Of a stretch of 64,000 bases of DNA, positions 52,153 to 61,540 are shown in pieces. The notes beneath the pieces are model-generated. The model was not told the origin of the DNA, ran no database searches, and saw only the letters and a program-made list of their open reading frames with translations. Every line of letters begins with the position of its first letter. The stretch's first letter is position 1. Location: assembly GCA_021835845.1 (NCBI GenBank), contig JAKBJU010000009.1, positions 1-64,000 on the forward strand, written 5' to 3'. The translations under genes and the position numbers were made by a program. Origin of the DNA: Pseudomonadota bacterium. Its GTDB lineage: Bacteria > Pseudomonadota > Gammaproteobacteria > Burkholderiales > JABEVD01.

Positions 52153-52518
52153 CTAACCGATGACTTTTTTCACGACTTCGAGAAGACGCTGCGGGTCGAA
52201 TGGCTTGACCAGCCACCCGGTAGCCCCCGCAGTTCTCCCTTGCGCCTTCATTGCTTCGCTGGATTCGGTAGTGAGCATCAGTATCGGAACGCTCTTGTAC
52301 TGGGGCAGGGCGCGAAGCGACTTGATCATGGTGAGTCCGTCCATGTTCGGCATGTTCTGATCGGTGAGAATCAGGTTGAATGATTTCGACTTCGCCTTGT
52401 TCAGTCCATCCTGTCCATCGCTTGCTTCGACTACTTCGTACCCGGCCCCCTTCAGGGTGAATCCGACCATCTGCCTGATCGATGCCGAATCATCCACTGC
52501 AAGAATTGACTTAGCCAT
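52153..52518 (-). CDS. cheY: CheY, chemotaxis response regulator
   Basis: 121 residues, single receiver: ILAVDDSASIRQMVGFTLKG, phospho-Asp in LILTDQNMPNMDGL, TTESSEAMKAQG and the KPFD Lys. Signals to the flagellar motor. Second gene of the che operon. Confidence 0.95.
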   Translation of the reverse strand: MAKSILAVDDSASIRQMVGFTLKGAGYEVVEASDGQDGLNKAKSKSFNLILTDQNMPNMDGLTMIKSLRALPQYKSVPILMLTTESSEAMKAQGRTAGATGWLVKPFDPQRLLEVVKKVIG

Positions 52519-52536
52519 TTTTAATCCTCAAATTTC

Positions 52537-53751
52537 CTAAAAAAGTTCTATATCGCCGGAATCCATGTGCGTCTGGGAAACCGGATTGTGCTTGGCGGTT
52601 TTGACAAGCTCGGATGCTTCCTCGATCGCCTTGTGAAAACGGTTGAGCCTGACGAGGCATTCTGCCCGGGAGCTGTCCGTCTTGTTGGCCTCTTCGAGAG
52701 AAAGCCCTGCTATGCTGTCAATGATCAGATTGATGTTGTCTATTCTGTTGCGGATGTGGCCCAGCAGCTGGGTTGCAAGATCCTGGAATTGCAGCGACGT
52801 GATCGCAACGCGAACGCTTTCGGCCACGTCCGCCGAGATGACGGACACTTCTTCCACGGCATGCTCCATTTCCGAATTCAATGAGCCGACATCCACCAAG
52901 GCGCGTTCAGCTTCCTCCTTGGCCTGAAGCGCATGATTCATGTCCTGGGAAGCCATGCCGCGTATGGCCGCTTCCGCGGTGGATACGGAAGAGTAGACCT
53001 CGTCTATCAGCGTCCTGATTTCCTGGCTGAGGCTGTTCGCCTTGTCCGAAAGCGAGCGGACCTCGTCTGCCACCACCGCAAATCCCCGTCCTGCTTCGCC
53101 TGCCCGGGCTGCCTCGATCGCGGCATTCAAGGCCAGCAGATTGGTTTGCCTTGATATGTCCTCGATGTCTCCCAGGATATTGCCGACCTTGCGCACCACA
53201 TCGGAGATTTCATCCATCATGATGACAAGGCCGGCCGCGGATGAACTTGTTTCAACGGTCGTATTCACGAAAAGCTGCAGGGTCGAGGTCATTTCCGTGA
53301 CAAATTCCTCGAATGAACGGTTTTCGCCATTCTGATCATCGGCACTGGCCTTTCCCATATTCAGAGCGATTTCCTGCTGGCGCCTCGCGCTCGAGTCCAT
53401 GCCGGTGAAGCTCGAAACCAGCTTCTCTATGGCATCGGCTAGGATGGATTGAACCTGCCTGATTTCCTCGATGCTTTCGCTGTTCAGCGCGTTCAATTCG
53501 ATGGAAAGCTGGTTGAAGAGCTGATGGGTTTTTCTGCTCAGCTCGTCGACTTCCTTGTCTACCGAATTCCAGTCCAGCAGATATTTCGCCTCGAGCTTCC
53601 TGAGCCCGATCATGAACATGCCCATCCAGCCGAAATAAACCAGGCCGACCAGAACGAGATCGAATTGGTCATTATGAAAAAGCGCGACCAAGGCCATCAA
53701 GACCAGGCCGCCAGCCCCCCCCAATGCCAGGAATTTTGATGAATCACTCAT
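52537..53751 (-). CDS. Membrane-anchored chemoreceptor with little or no periplasmic domain
   Basis: 404 residues. Two hydrophobic helices at 8-45 ([37 protein letters not shown]) with a short polar turn (HNDQFD), then a helical cytoplasmic part and a signalling domain with the tip [20 protein letters not shown] and [19 protein letters not shown]. Almost no external sensing region, so it must sense membrane or cytoplasmic signals, or a partner protein. Ends with SGDIELF. Probably first gene of the che operon. Confidence 0.87.
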   Translation of the reverse strand: MSDSSKFLALGGAGGLVLMALVALFHNDQFDLVLVGLVYFGWMGMFMIGLRKLEAKYLLDWNSVDKEVDELSRKTHQLFNQLSIELNALNSESIEEIRQVQSILADAIEKLVSSFTGMDSSARRQQEIALNMGKASADDQNGENRSFEEFVTEMTSTLQLFVNTTVETSSSAAGLVIMMDEISDVVRKVGNILGDIEDISRQTNLLALNAAIEAARAGEAGRGFAVVADEVRSLSDKANSLSQEIRTLIDEVYSSVSTAEAAIRGMASQDMNHALQAKEEAERALVDVGSLNSEMEHAVEEVSVISADVAESVRVAITSLQFQDLATQLLGHIRNRIDNINLIIDSIAGLSLEEANKTDSSRAECLVRLNRFHKAIEEASELVKTAKHNPVSQTHMDSGDIELF

Positions 53752-53851
53752 TTATAGGCATCTGGCACCATTGTGCATTTTCATCTTCAGTACATTCATA
53801 TTGAGTATATCATCAATTAGAACAGATCAATATCCTTGTGGTCAATATGGA

Positions 53852-54406
53852 TTAACTCATTGCGATCAATGCGCGGAATGCCTGATTTGCCGAGCGGACA
53901 GCGCTGCTTGCCGAATTCCGGTCGGCAAGCTGATTGCGCAGCAATTCCAGAACCTTCTCCCACCGGCCATGTTCGTCGCGATGAATCCCGAAATAGCGAA
54001 GAGGCAGCGCATCGCCAAGGCGGCATCGGAGATGATCTGCGATGATCGCCGAACCTCCGCTTGACCCTTCCATCACGTAAACGAGGCCATATGCTTCATC
54101 AACCGAACTCAAGGAAAACGGCGGATCGACAACGTCCAGTGGCATTTCGTTGAGCGCATGCAAGTCTGCAAGAAGAAGCGGCAGTCTCGATCTGTACAGG
54201 GGCGAAAAAATGGTCGAGCCGAGCAGCGAGATCAGCTTGTCTTCGAAAGTCGACAGGAAGCGGAACAGCACCTTGAGTGCGGCCGCATAATCGGAAATGG
54301 CGACATCTGGCCGAAGCAATCTTGAAAAAGTGTCCTTTTCCTCCAGCTGACGGTGCAGCGGCATGATGCTCTCCCTGAGCAGGCACACGGCATCGAATTC
54401 AGGCAT
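53852..54406 (-). CDS. Biliverdin-producing heme oxygenase (internal start)
   Basis: 184 residues if read from ATG 54406, the normal size for a BphO/HemO-type enzyme. It has LRESIMPLHRQLEEKDTF with the likely heme-ligand His18, DEAYGLVYVMEGSSGGSAI near the distal helix and a W-x-x-x-L-x-L-L helix at the end. Cleaves heme to biliverdin, CO and iron; such genes usually sit beside bacteriophytochromes, but none is in the window. In the current sequence it is in frame with the upstream CheB-CheR remnant. Confidence 0.72.
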   Translation of the reverse strand: MPEFDAVCLLRESIMPLHRQLEEKDTFSRLLRPDVAISDYAAALKVLFRFLSTFEDKLISLLGSTIFSPLYRSRLPLLLADLHALNEMPLDVVDPPFSLSSVDEAYGLVYVMEGSSGGSAIIADHLRCRLGDALPLRYFGIHRDEHGRWEKVLELLRNQLADRNSASSAVRSANQAFRALIAMS

Positions 54407-55756
54407 GGATGAAGAGCTCGCGCATCTTGAAAAGCCTGAGCTTCGATTCGTTGTTCCATGGCCGACAATATCCCAGCCGCTTCTCGACCCATTTTTCGAA
54501 CGATCGCTGACCAGATTGTGTCTCGCGAAAACGATCATGTCACGCAACGTCTTTCCCGCTTCGAAAGAATGGCCTACCGGCCTGAAATAGCGTTCGAGAT
54601 CCTGGCCGGAAACCTGGTTCATCAAGGCAGCAGGATAGATGCCTCGCCTTGCGAAATTGAGCGCATCGTCGTCGAGATCGGTGGCGAAGATCTGGATCCG
54701 GTATTCGGGCAGTTGCGCCCCGAGGACGTTGGCGAAAATCATGGCGATCGAGTAGGCTTCTTCACCGGTTGCGCATCCGGACACCCAGACCCGGATTTCG
54801 CTCCCCGGAGCTTTTTGTCTGCAGATTTCCCTGGCAGTTTCCTCGAGGGCATCGAAGGCTTCCCTGTCCCTGAAGAATGCGGTGACCGAAATCAGGATGT
54901 CCTTGGCAAGCTTGTCGATTTCCTCGGGATGGTTTTCCACCCAGTCGAGATATTCGGCAAGGTCGCGACAGCCAGTTGCGATCTCCCTGCGCCGGATTCT
55001 CCTGGTCAGCGTGCTGGTCTTGTAGCCGGAAAAATCCGAATTCAGCTTGTCCTTGATCGCACCCAGCAGTCTTTCAAGGAGATCCGGCCTTATATCGCCC
55101 CTTTTCTCCGGCAAGACGGATTCGAACAGGGCGAGCAGGCTGGAGGCTATTTCCTCGGGAGACAGGATCTGGTCGACCACACCGGCCTCGATGGCCGATC
55201 TTGGCATGCCGTCGTATTTCGCTGATTCAGGCCGTTGCGCAAAGGTATACCCGCCTGCTGCCTGGATCGCACGCAGACCCGAAGTGCCGTCCGAGCCGGT
55301 ACCAGAGAGCACTATGCCGATCGCCGATTCGCCTCTTTCGGCAGCCAGAGAAACCAGAAAGTGATTGATGGAGGGCTTGGGCACCACTTCCGGCGGTGCC
55401 GCAGCAAGGCAGATTCGCCCATCCTTGATGGATGCATTCGAGTTCGACGGGACTACGTAAAGTGTGCCGTGTATCGGCAGATCGCCATCTTCCGCCTCCT
55501 TCACCGGCATGTGCGTCTCCCGGGACAGGATTTCGACCATCATGCTGCGGTGGCTGGGAGAAAGATGCTGCAGGATCACGTATGCGTAAGGCAAATCCGG
55601 GCGGAGGTAGCGAATCAGCTGGGTGATCGCCTCAAGCCCGCCAGCCGATGCGCCTATCCCTGCAATGTAGATTTCCTCATCCGCCAAGGCCGGAATGACC
55701 TCCCCTGAATCCGAACTGGATATGGCGGGTGTCGGCGAGGCAATGCTTTCATTCAT
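53852..55756 (-). CDS. CheB-CheR(truncated)-heme oxygenase fusion
   Basis: 634 residues from ATG 55756. Residues about 25-205 are a CheB methylesterase with the complete triad (GIGASAGGLEAI; LQHLSPSHRSMM; LSGTGSDGTSGL). Residues 215-418 are CheR with the SAM site (VSGCATGEEAYSIAM), but it stops after FARHNLVSD; the final CRN-x-x-I-Y segment and about 60 residues are missing. Residues 419-450 are non-domain sequence. From residue 451 (ATG 54406) is an entire heme oxygenase (proximal-type His in MPLHRQLEE, then YVMEGSSGGSAIIA). A deletion appears to have joined two genes; the oxygenase could also start at its own ATG. Confidence 0.78.
   Translation of the reverse strand: MNESIASPTPAISSSDSGEVIPALADEEIYIAGIGASAGGLEAITQLIRYLRPDLPYAYVILQHLSPSHRSMMVEILSRETHMPVKEAEDGDLPIHGTLYVVPSNSNASIKDGRICLAAAPPEVVPKPSINHFLVSLAAERGESAIGIVLSGTGSDGTSGLRAIQAAGGYTFAQRPESAKYDGMPRSAIEAGVVDQILSPEEIASSLLALFESVLPEKRGDIRPDLLERLLGAIKDKLNSDFSGYKTSTLTRRIRRREIATGCRDLAEYLDWVENHPEEIDKLAKDILISVTAFFRDREAFDALEETAREICRQKAPGSEIRVWVSGCATGEEAYSIAMIFANVLGAQLPEYRIQIFATDLDDDALNFARRGIYPAALMNQVSGQDLERYFRPVGHSFEAGKTLRDMIVFARHNLVSDRSKNGSRSGWDIVGHGTTNRSSGFSRCASSSSMPEFDAVCLLRESIMPLHRQLEEKDTFSRLLRPDVAISDYAAALKVLFRFLSTFEDKLISLLGSTIFSPLYRSRLPLLLADLHALNEMPLDVVDPPFSLSSVDEAYGLVYVMEGSSGGSAIIADHLRCRLGDALPLRYFGIHRDEHGRWEKVLELLRNQLADRNSASSAVRSANQAFRALIAMS
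54399..54502 (-). pseudogene. C-terminal tail of a lost gene at the fusion junction
   Basis: In the frame one base later than the fusion ORF, the minus strand from about 54502 reads RSFEKWVEKRLGYCRPWNN then ESKLRLFKMRELFIHA and ends with TGA at 54399-54401, overlapping the heme oxygenase ATG (ATGCCTGA). The sequence looks protein-like, while the fusion frame over it is Ser/Arg/Gly-rich nonsense. I interpret it as the end of a gene that used to precede the oxygenase and lost its 5' part. Confidence 0.5.
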
Positions 55757-55941
55757 TATTAGATTCTCTGTATCCGAATCCAGCTCACTTTGGCCAGGAA
55801 ATTGAGAGCAGGTTGAATCGTTCCAGGACAATCTCCCAACATGAAGTCTATCATCATATTGATCGTGCATTCATCAATTATTTTTGGGGATGGATCGGTT
55901 GGGAATTCATGGGCTGATGAAATGGATTTCTTTTCCCGATC

Positions 55942-56322
55942 TCAAGAAATCCTATGGCAACTGAGGAGGTTGGAATTGTTGAGTACCGATCCGACCGTCT
56001 CGCGCAGGGCTTCGTGATTCGCGCCTTTGTTCCAGTATCCGGCCACGCCAAGTGCTGCGCCCAGCACAGGGATTTCGAGATCCTGCACGCCAGAACACAA
56101 AATGACAGGCGCAATCTTCTTCAGTTCCGGGACGACTTCCTGGAAGAGCTCAGCATCTCGTTCGAGATAGAAATCTAGAATGATCAGGTCGGTTCGATCA
56201 ATCTGCTTCCTCGCCTCGGCCAGGCCGGATGCTGTCCTGACTTCTCCGAATTCGCCAAGAAATGTCCTGTAGAATTTGAGCATGTCCGGGTCGTCGTCGA
56301 TGGCCAGTATGATTTTCTTCAT
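55942..56322 (-). CDS. Stand-alone receiver (CheY-like) protein
   Basis: 126 residues from ATG 56322. Receiver signature: IILAIDDDPDMLKFYRTFLG, phospho-Asp in LIILDFYLERD and a Lys in GYWNKGANHEAL where KPFD usually is. Terse C-terminus with no output domain. Divergent from the receiver-metallo-hydrolase gene at 56449; target not evident. Confidence 0.82.
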   Translation of the reverse strand: MKKIILAIDDDPDMLKFYRTFLGEFGEVRTASGLAEARKQIDRTDLIILDFYLERDAELFQEVVPELKKIAPVILCSGVQDLEIPVLGAALGVAGYWNKGANHEALRETVGSVLNNSNLLSCHRIS

Positions 56323-56448
56323 GATCTCCCCGCTGATCCTGGAAGTTGAATGCGAATCTTCACGCACGCAGTCCCGGATTTGCCTCTGCATTATTGAACG
56401 TTTACTATACTACTATAATTTTGTCGCAAAGGCGGGGGGGCTTCAAGC

Positions 56449-57693
56449 ATGGGATTCATGGTTGTCGACGATAGCGAGGCCATCGTCAAGCTTGTCCGCT
56501 TTCTCCTCGAATTAGCTTCCCATGAAGTCGAGGTGAGGCATTCGCCGCTGCAGGCCTTGCGCGATGCAGCGAGGCTGGAACCCGATGTGATTTTGCTGGA
56601 TCTGATGATGCCGGAGCTTGACGGGTTCGAGTTGTGCAAGAAGCTCCGGGAGGATCCGCGGCTTTCCGGCACCAAGATCATCATCCTGTCGGGGAAGGCC
56701 TATGATTTCGACAAGCGGCGCGCCCGCCAGCTCGGCGCAGACGGGTACATCGTCAAGCCGATCGATCCAAGTACTTTCCTTGATGACTTGAATGCCATTC
56801 TCGCCAGCAAGATGGAACTGACTTACTGGGGAATACGCGGAACGCTCCCCGTTCCAGGTCAAGGGTCGTTGAGATACGGGGGCAACACTTCCTGCCTTTC
56901 CATCGAGGTCGAAGGCGAGCCCCTCCTGATCCTGGATGCGGGCAGCGGCATCAAGAAGCTGTCTGATGATCTGATGTCAAGGCGCAAAGGTCGGCTGACA
57001 GCGAAGATCCTCATCACCCATCCGCACTGGGACCATATCAATGCATTGCCCTTTTTTGTTCCGTTGTATGTCCAGGGCAACGAAATCGAGATCATGGGCG
57101 CAAGGCATGGCGACATGAATACCTACAAGACCATCTCCGCGCAAATGGACGACATCTATTTCCCCGTCACAATCCGCGAATTCGGCGCACGCGTGTTCTT
57201 CCGGGATTTGCGCGAGGAAAGCTTCGACATCGGAAATTTCGGGATAAACACCATGCTGCTGAGCCATCCGGGCAATTGCCTCGGATACCGGATCGCCTAC
57301 AAGGGCGCTTCCGTCTGCTACATCACCGACAACGAATTGTTCCGCGAGGAATCACCTTCCTACAATCCCGAATACAACGAGCGGCTCGCCGATTTCGTCA
57401 AAGATACTGACATCCTGGTTGCCGACACGACCTATCTTGACGAGGAATATGCATCCAAGGTCGGCTGGGGGCATTCCTGCGTCAACGAAGTGGTCAACCT
57501 CGCCGACAGGGCCGGGGTCAAGTCGCTCCACCTCTTTCACCACGATCCGAACCAGGACGATGACGCCATCGACAGGAAGCTGGATCAGGCGAAAAGTCTG
57601 CTCGCCTCGATGGGCAGTCCGGTCGAGTGCGTCTGCCCTGCCGAAGGCAGCAGCTATCTTCTCGGCATGGAATTGCATCCGGGAAGTCACTGA
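56449..57693 (+). CDS. Receiver fused to a metallo-beta-lactamase-fold hydrolase
   Basis: 414 residues. Residues 1-120 are a receiver (VVDDSEAIVKLVRFLLELA; phospho-Asp in ILLDLMMPELDG; KPID). Residues 125-410 are an MBL-fold domain: YWGIRGTLPVPGQGSLRYGG, ILDAGSGI, the metal motif THPHWDHINALP, LSHPGNCLGYRI, ITDNELF and WGHSCVNEVV. Family members hydrolyse phosphodiesters or lactones; the substrate is unknown. The kinase gene starts two bases after its stop, so it is probably a cognate output. Confidence 0.88.
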   Translation: MGFMVVDDSEAIVKLVRFLLELASHEVEVRHSPLQALRDAARLEPDVILLDLMMPELDGFELCKKLREDPRLSGTKIIILSGKAYDFDKRRARQLGADGYIVKPIDPSTFLDDLNAILASKMELTYWGIRGTLPVPGQGSLRYGGNTSCLSIEVEGEPLLILDAGSGIKKLSDDLMSRRKGRLTAKILITHPHWDHINALPFFVPLYVQGNEIEIMGARHGDMNTYKTISAQMDDIYFPVTIREFGARVFFRDLREESFDIGNFGINTMLLSHPGNCLGYRIAYKGASVCYITDNELFREESPSYNPEYNERLADFVKDTDILVADTTYLDEEYASKVGWGHSCVNEVVNLADRAGVKSLHLFHHDPNQDDDAIDRKLDQAKSLLASMGSPVECVCPAEGSSYLLGMELHPGSH

Positions 57694-57694
57694 A

Positions 57695-60600
57695 TTGAAG
57701 GCGCCCCTTGCCCCTGACGACGAGAATCAGCGCCTCGAGGCGCTGCGCAGGCTCGAAGTCCTGGATACCGAGCCCGAGCAGCGATACGACAGGCTGACCC
57801 GCATCGCCCGTCATCACTTCCAGGTTCCCATCGCGCTCGTCAGCCTGGTCGACGCCGAGCGCCAATGGTTCAAATCGAGGCAGGGCCTGGATGCCTGCGA
57901 AACTCCCCGCAGCATATCCTTCTGCGGCCATGCCATACTGTCCGAGGAAATCTTCATGATTCCCGATGCGCTGGAGGATTCCCGCTTCGCAGACAACCCT
58001 TTGGTGACTGGTGAGCCCCATATCCGCTTCTATGCCGGTGCGCCGTTGCATTCCCCGGAAGGTCAGCGAATCGGCACGCTGTGCATCATTGATGACCGGC
58101 CTCGACAATTCTCGGTGCAAGAATTGTCGGTGCTGCGCGACCTGGCCGATGCGGTGGAGGAGGAAATCAATCGAACAGAACTCCTTCATCTCGCTCAGGA
58201 ATCGAGCAGAAACGCCCGGCTGCTCGACGCGGCCGTGGAGAATCTGCCGGTCGCACTGTTCGTGAAACGCGCAGGCGACCTGAAGATGGAGCTCATCAAC
58301 AAGGCTGCCGAAGAAATCTTCGGGATCCGACGCGATGCACTGATAGGCAGGAACGACTGGGGAAATTTCCCGAAGGAAGAAGCCGATTCCTTCGCGTTCC
58401 ATGACCGCAGGGTGCTATACGAGACAGGCATCGAAGACATTCCGGAAGAAATCATCACAACCGGCGACGGGCGCAGGCTGATCCTGCATACCACCAAGGT
58501 GGCGATTCGGGACGAACAGGGAAATCCGCAGTTTCTGCTGGGCATTTCGCAAGACATCACCGAGCGCAAGAAATCCGAAGCAAGCAACCAGAGGCTTTCC
58601 CATGTGCTGGAGCGAAGCCTCAACGAAATTTACACTTTCGATACCGAAACGCTGAAATTCGAATACGTGAACGAGGGAGCTCGGCGCAATCTCGGCTACA
58701 CGATGGAAGAGCTTCTTCACATGAGAGCCTTCGACATCAAGCCCGGCTTTGACGAAGCGAAATTCCGGGCCATGCTTGCCCCGCTGCTCAATGCTGAAAA
58801 GGACAGGCTCGTTTTCGAGGCGGTCCATCGTCGTGCCGATGGAAGCGACTATCCGGTAGAAGTGCATCTCCAACTGGTGGAGGAAAATGAAAGGCCTGTT
58901 TTTCTTGCCATGATCATGGACATCTCTCAAAGAAGGTCGCTGGAAAAAATTCTCCAGCAGGAGCGCAACATCAGCAACTCGATCCTGCAGCTTGCCGGCC
59001 CGATCATTCTGGTCATCGATGAACATGGCTCGATTGTGAGATTCAACAGGGCGGCAGAGGAATTCACGGGATGCAGTTTCGACGAAGTGATAGGCAAGCC
59101 ATACATCTGGAAAAACTTCCTGCTGCCCGAAGAACGCGCGAATGTCGAAAAGGTGTTTTCTGCCGCCGTTTCAGGCAATGTGCCCGGCTATCATGAAAAT
59201 TTCTGGGTCAACCGTCATGGCGAAAAGCGTCTGATTGGATGGGCCAATTCGGTCCTCAGGGAGGAATCGAATGGCACGCGCTTGCTGATCACGGTAGGCA
59301 TCGACATTTCCGAACGCAGGCTGGCGGAAGCCAGGCTGCGCGAAAGCGAGGAAAAGCTGCGCGGATTGTACGAGCTTTCGCCTCTTGGCATTGCCCTGAC
59401 CGACATGAATGGCCGCTATATCGAGTTCAACCGCGCCTTCGAGGAAATATGCGGCTACCCGCTTGAGGAACTGAATCGGCTCGACTACTGGCAGCTGACG
59501 CCGGAAAAGTATGCTGACGATGAGGCAAGACAGCTGGAAATGCTGAGAACCAGAGGATTCTACGGGCCTTACGAAAAGGAATACATGCGCAGGGACGGCA
59601 GCCTGGTTCCTATTCGCCTCAACGGTCTTCTGCTAGAAGGGCGGGACGGGAATCAGTACATCTGGTCGATCGTCGAGGATATCACCGAACAAAAGCAGAA
59701 CCGGGACGCCTTGAATCAATTCGCTCTGGAAAATGAGGATCTTTACGACCACGCGCCATGCGGTTACCACTCGATCGACGAAAACGGAAGAATCGCCAAG
59801 GTCAATCAGACCGAGCTCGACTGGCTGGGTTACAGCCGGGAAGAAATGATCGGCAAACCGGTGCAGAATTTCTTCATGCTTTCCGATGAAGCTGTTTCCG
59901 CAGGTCTGAAGCAGCTCAGGAGAGACGGCAAGTTGCAAGGCGTCGAGCGTGAAGCCCTGCGCAAGGATGGCACAACATTTCCTGTCCAGCTCAACAGCAC
60001 TGCCATCTATGACTCAGGCGGCAAGTTCCTCATGAGCCGCTCGGTGCTTACCGACATCAGCGTGCAAAAGAAAATGGAGCGGATGATCCGTGACAAGATG
60101 CTCGAGTTGCAGACCATACTCAACGGAACCAGCGTGGCGATTGCTTTTGTCAGGGGGAGGCGGCTGATATGGAACAACAGACGCATGGGCGAATTGTTCG
60201 GATACAGTGAGGAGGAAATGGCCGGCCAGTCGACGAGCATTTTCTACAAGTCCGTAGAGGATTTTCATTCACTCGGTATCCATGCATATGCGGCCATGAT
60301 GCGTGGAGAAGTGTTCCAGAAAGAGCTGGAGATGCGCCATCGCGATGGCAATGCGATCTGGATCAACATTTCAGGCAAGGCCATTTCTCCCCAAGATTTG
60401 TCGCTCGGCAGCATATGGGTGCTCGAGGATATTTCAGCCCGCAAGGAATACGAGAACGCCTTGCGGGAAAACGCCGAATATGTGCATACCATACTGAGCA
60501 ACGTGGTGGACGGAATCATCACCATCGACGAGCACGGGATCATTTCTTCGTGGAACCCTTCTGCCGAGCGGATATTCGGTTATGCCCACGAGGAGGCGAT

Positions 60601-61540
60601 CGGCCGCAACGTAAGCATGCTCATGCCCGAACCCTATCATGGCTCGCACGACAGCTACCTCCGCAATTTCCTGGAAACAGGGGTGGCACGGGTAATCGGC
60701 ACCGGACGGGAAGTGGAGGGGCTGCGCAGAAACGGCGAAACCTTCCCGATGGATCTTGCGGTATCGGAGATCGCGTACAAGGGAAAGCGCATGTTCGTCG
60801 GGCTGGTACGCGACATCACCGAGCGCAAGCGGGTGGAGAAGATGAAGAACGAATTCGTCTCCACGGTGAGCCACGAGCTGCGCACGCCGCTGACTTCGAT
60901 ATCGGGCACGCTGGGTCTTCTGGCAGGCGGCGTGCTGGGGGAACTGCCGGACGCAGTGCGCGACCTGGTCGACATTGCGAACAGGAACAGCCTGAGGCTG
61001 ACCCACCTGATCAACGATCTCCTGGATATCGAGAAGATCGCCTCCGGCAATCTGAAGCTCAACATGAGGGATCTGGAACTGATGACGCTCGTGGAGCAGG
61101 CGCTTGAGGAGAACAAGAGCTATGCCGACCAGTACAGGGTGAGTTACGTTCTGGCGGAGCGGGCCGACGGTGTCCGGGTCAGGGCCGATGCGGATCGCCT
61201 GATGCAGGTTCTGGCGAATTTCCTTTCCAATGCTGCGAAATTCTCTCCGGCGGGCGATCAGGTGGAAGTGAGAGTTGCGCGGGAAAACGGACGTGTGCGA
61301 GTGACTGTTCGCGATCACGGGCCGGGCATTCCCGAGGAATTCAGATCGAGGATCTTTCAGAAATTCTCGCAGGCTGATTCGTCGGACACCCGGACAAAGG
61401 GCGGGACAGGTCTGGGGCTAGCGATTTCCAGGGAACTTGCCGAACGCATGGGCGGAGAGGTCGGTTTCGAATCCGAGCCGGGACAGGGAGCCGCTTTCCA
61501 TGTCGAATTTCCAGAAAAACGGGAGACGGCATCATCATGA
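57695..61540 (+). CDS. GAF-multi-PAS hybrid-type histidine kinase with FixL-like PAS
   Basis: 1281 residues from a TTG start at 57695 (GGGAAG eight bases upstream); an earlier frame is open but antisense-like. Domain order: GAF (about 15-165), six PAS (starting about 175, 300, 425, 555, 680, 805) and a seventh PAS (about 930-1045), HisKA with H1060 (VSHELRTPLTSISG) and HATPase (ANFLSNAAKFSP, DHGPGIP, GGTGLGLAISRELAERMGG). The seventh PAS contains MPEPYHGSHDSYLRNFLETG, closely like FixL, with H985 at the heme-ligand site, and IGTGREVEGLRR. Soluble. Senses oxygen or redox and probably phosphorylates the receivers around it. Confidence 0.87.
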   Translation: MKAPLAPDDENQRLEALRRLEVLDTEPEQRYDRLTRIARHHFQVPIALVSLVDAERQWFKSRQGLDACETPRSISFCGHAILSEEIFMIPDALEDSRFADNPLVTGEPHIRFYAGAPLHSPEGQRIGTLCIIDDRPRQFSVQELSVLRDLADAVEEEINRTELLHLAQESSRNARLLDAAVENLPVALFVKRAGDLKMELINKAAEEIFGIRRDALIGRNDWGNFPKEEADSFAFHDRRVLYETGIEDIPEEIITTGDGRRLILHTTKVAIRDEQGNPQFLLGISQDITERKKSEASNQRLSHVLERSLNEIYTFDTETLKFEYVNEGARRNLGYTMEELLHMRAFDIKPGFDEAKFRAMLAPLLNAEKDRLVFEAVHRRADGSDYPVEVHLQLVEENERPVFLAMIMDISQRRSLEKILQQERNISNSILQLAGPIILVIDEHGSIVRFNRAAEEFTGCSFDEVIGKPYIWKNFLLPEERANVEKVFSAAVSGNVPGYHENFWVNRHGEKRLIGWANSVLREESNGTRLLITVGIDISERRLAEARLRESEEKLRGLYELSPLGIALTDMNGRYIEFNRAFEEICGYPLEELNRLDYWQLTPEKYADDEARQLEMLRTRGFYGPYEKEYMRRDGSLVPIRLNGLLLEGRDGNQYIWSIVEDITEQKQNRDALNQFALENEDLYDHAPCGYHSIDENGRIAKVNQTELDWLGYSREEMIGKPVQNFFMLSDEAVSAGLKQLRRDGKLQGVEREALRKDGTTFPVQLNSTAIYDSGGKFLMSRSVLTDISVQKKMERMIRDKMLELQTILNGTSVAIAFVRGRRLIWNNRRMGELFGYSEEEMAGQSTSIFYKSVEDFHSLGIHAYAAMMRGEVFQKELEMRHRDGNAIWINISGKAISPQDLSLGSIWVLEDISARKEYENALRENAEYVHTILSNVVDGIITIDEHGIISSWNPSAERIFGYAHEEAIGRNVSMLMPEPYHGSHDSYLRNFLETGVARVIGTGREVEGLRRNGETFPMDLAVSEIAYKGKRMFVGLVRDITERKRVEKMKNEFVSTVSHELRTPLTSISGTLGLLAGGVLGELPDAVRDLVDIANRNSLRLTHLINDLLDIEKIASGNLKLNMRDLELMTLVEQALEENKSYADQYRVSYVLAERADGVRVRADADRLMQVLANFLSNAAKFSPAGDQVEVRVARENGRVRVTVRDHGPGIPEEFRSRIFQKFSQADSSDTRTKGGTGLGLAISRELAERMGGEVGFESEPGQGAAFHVEFPEKRETASS

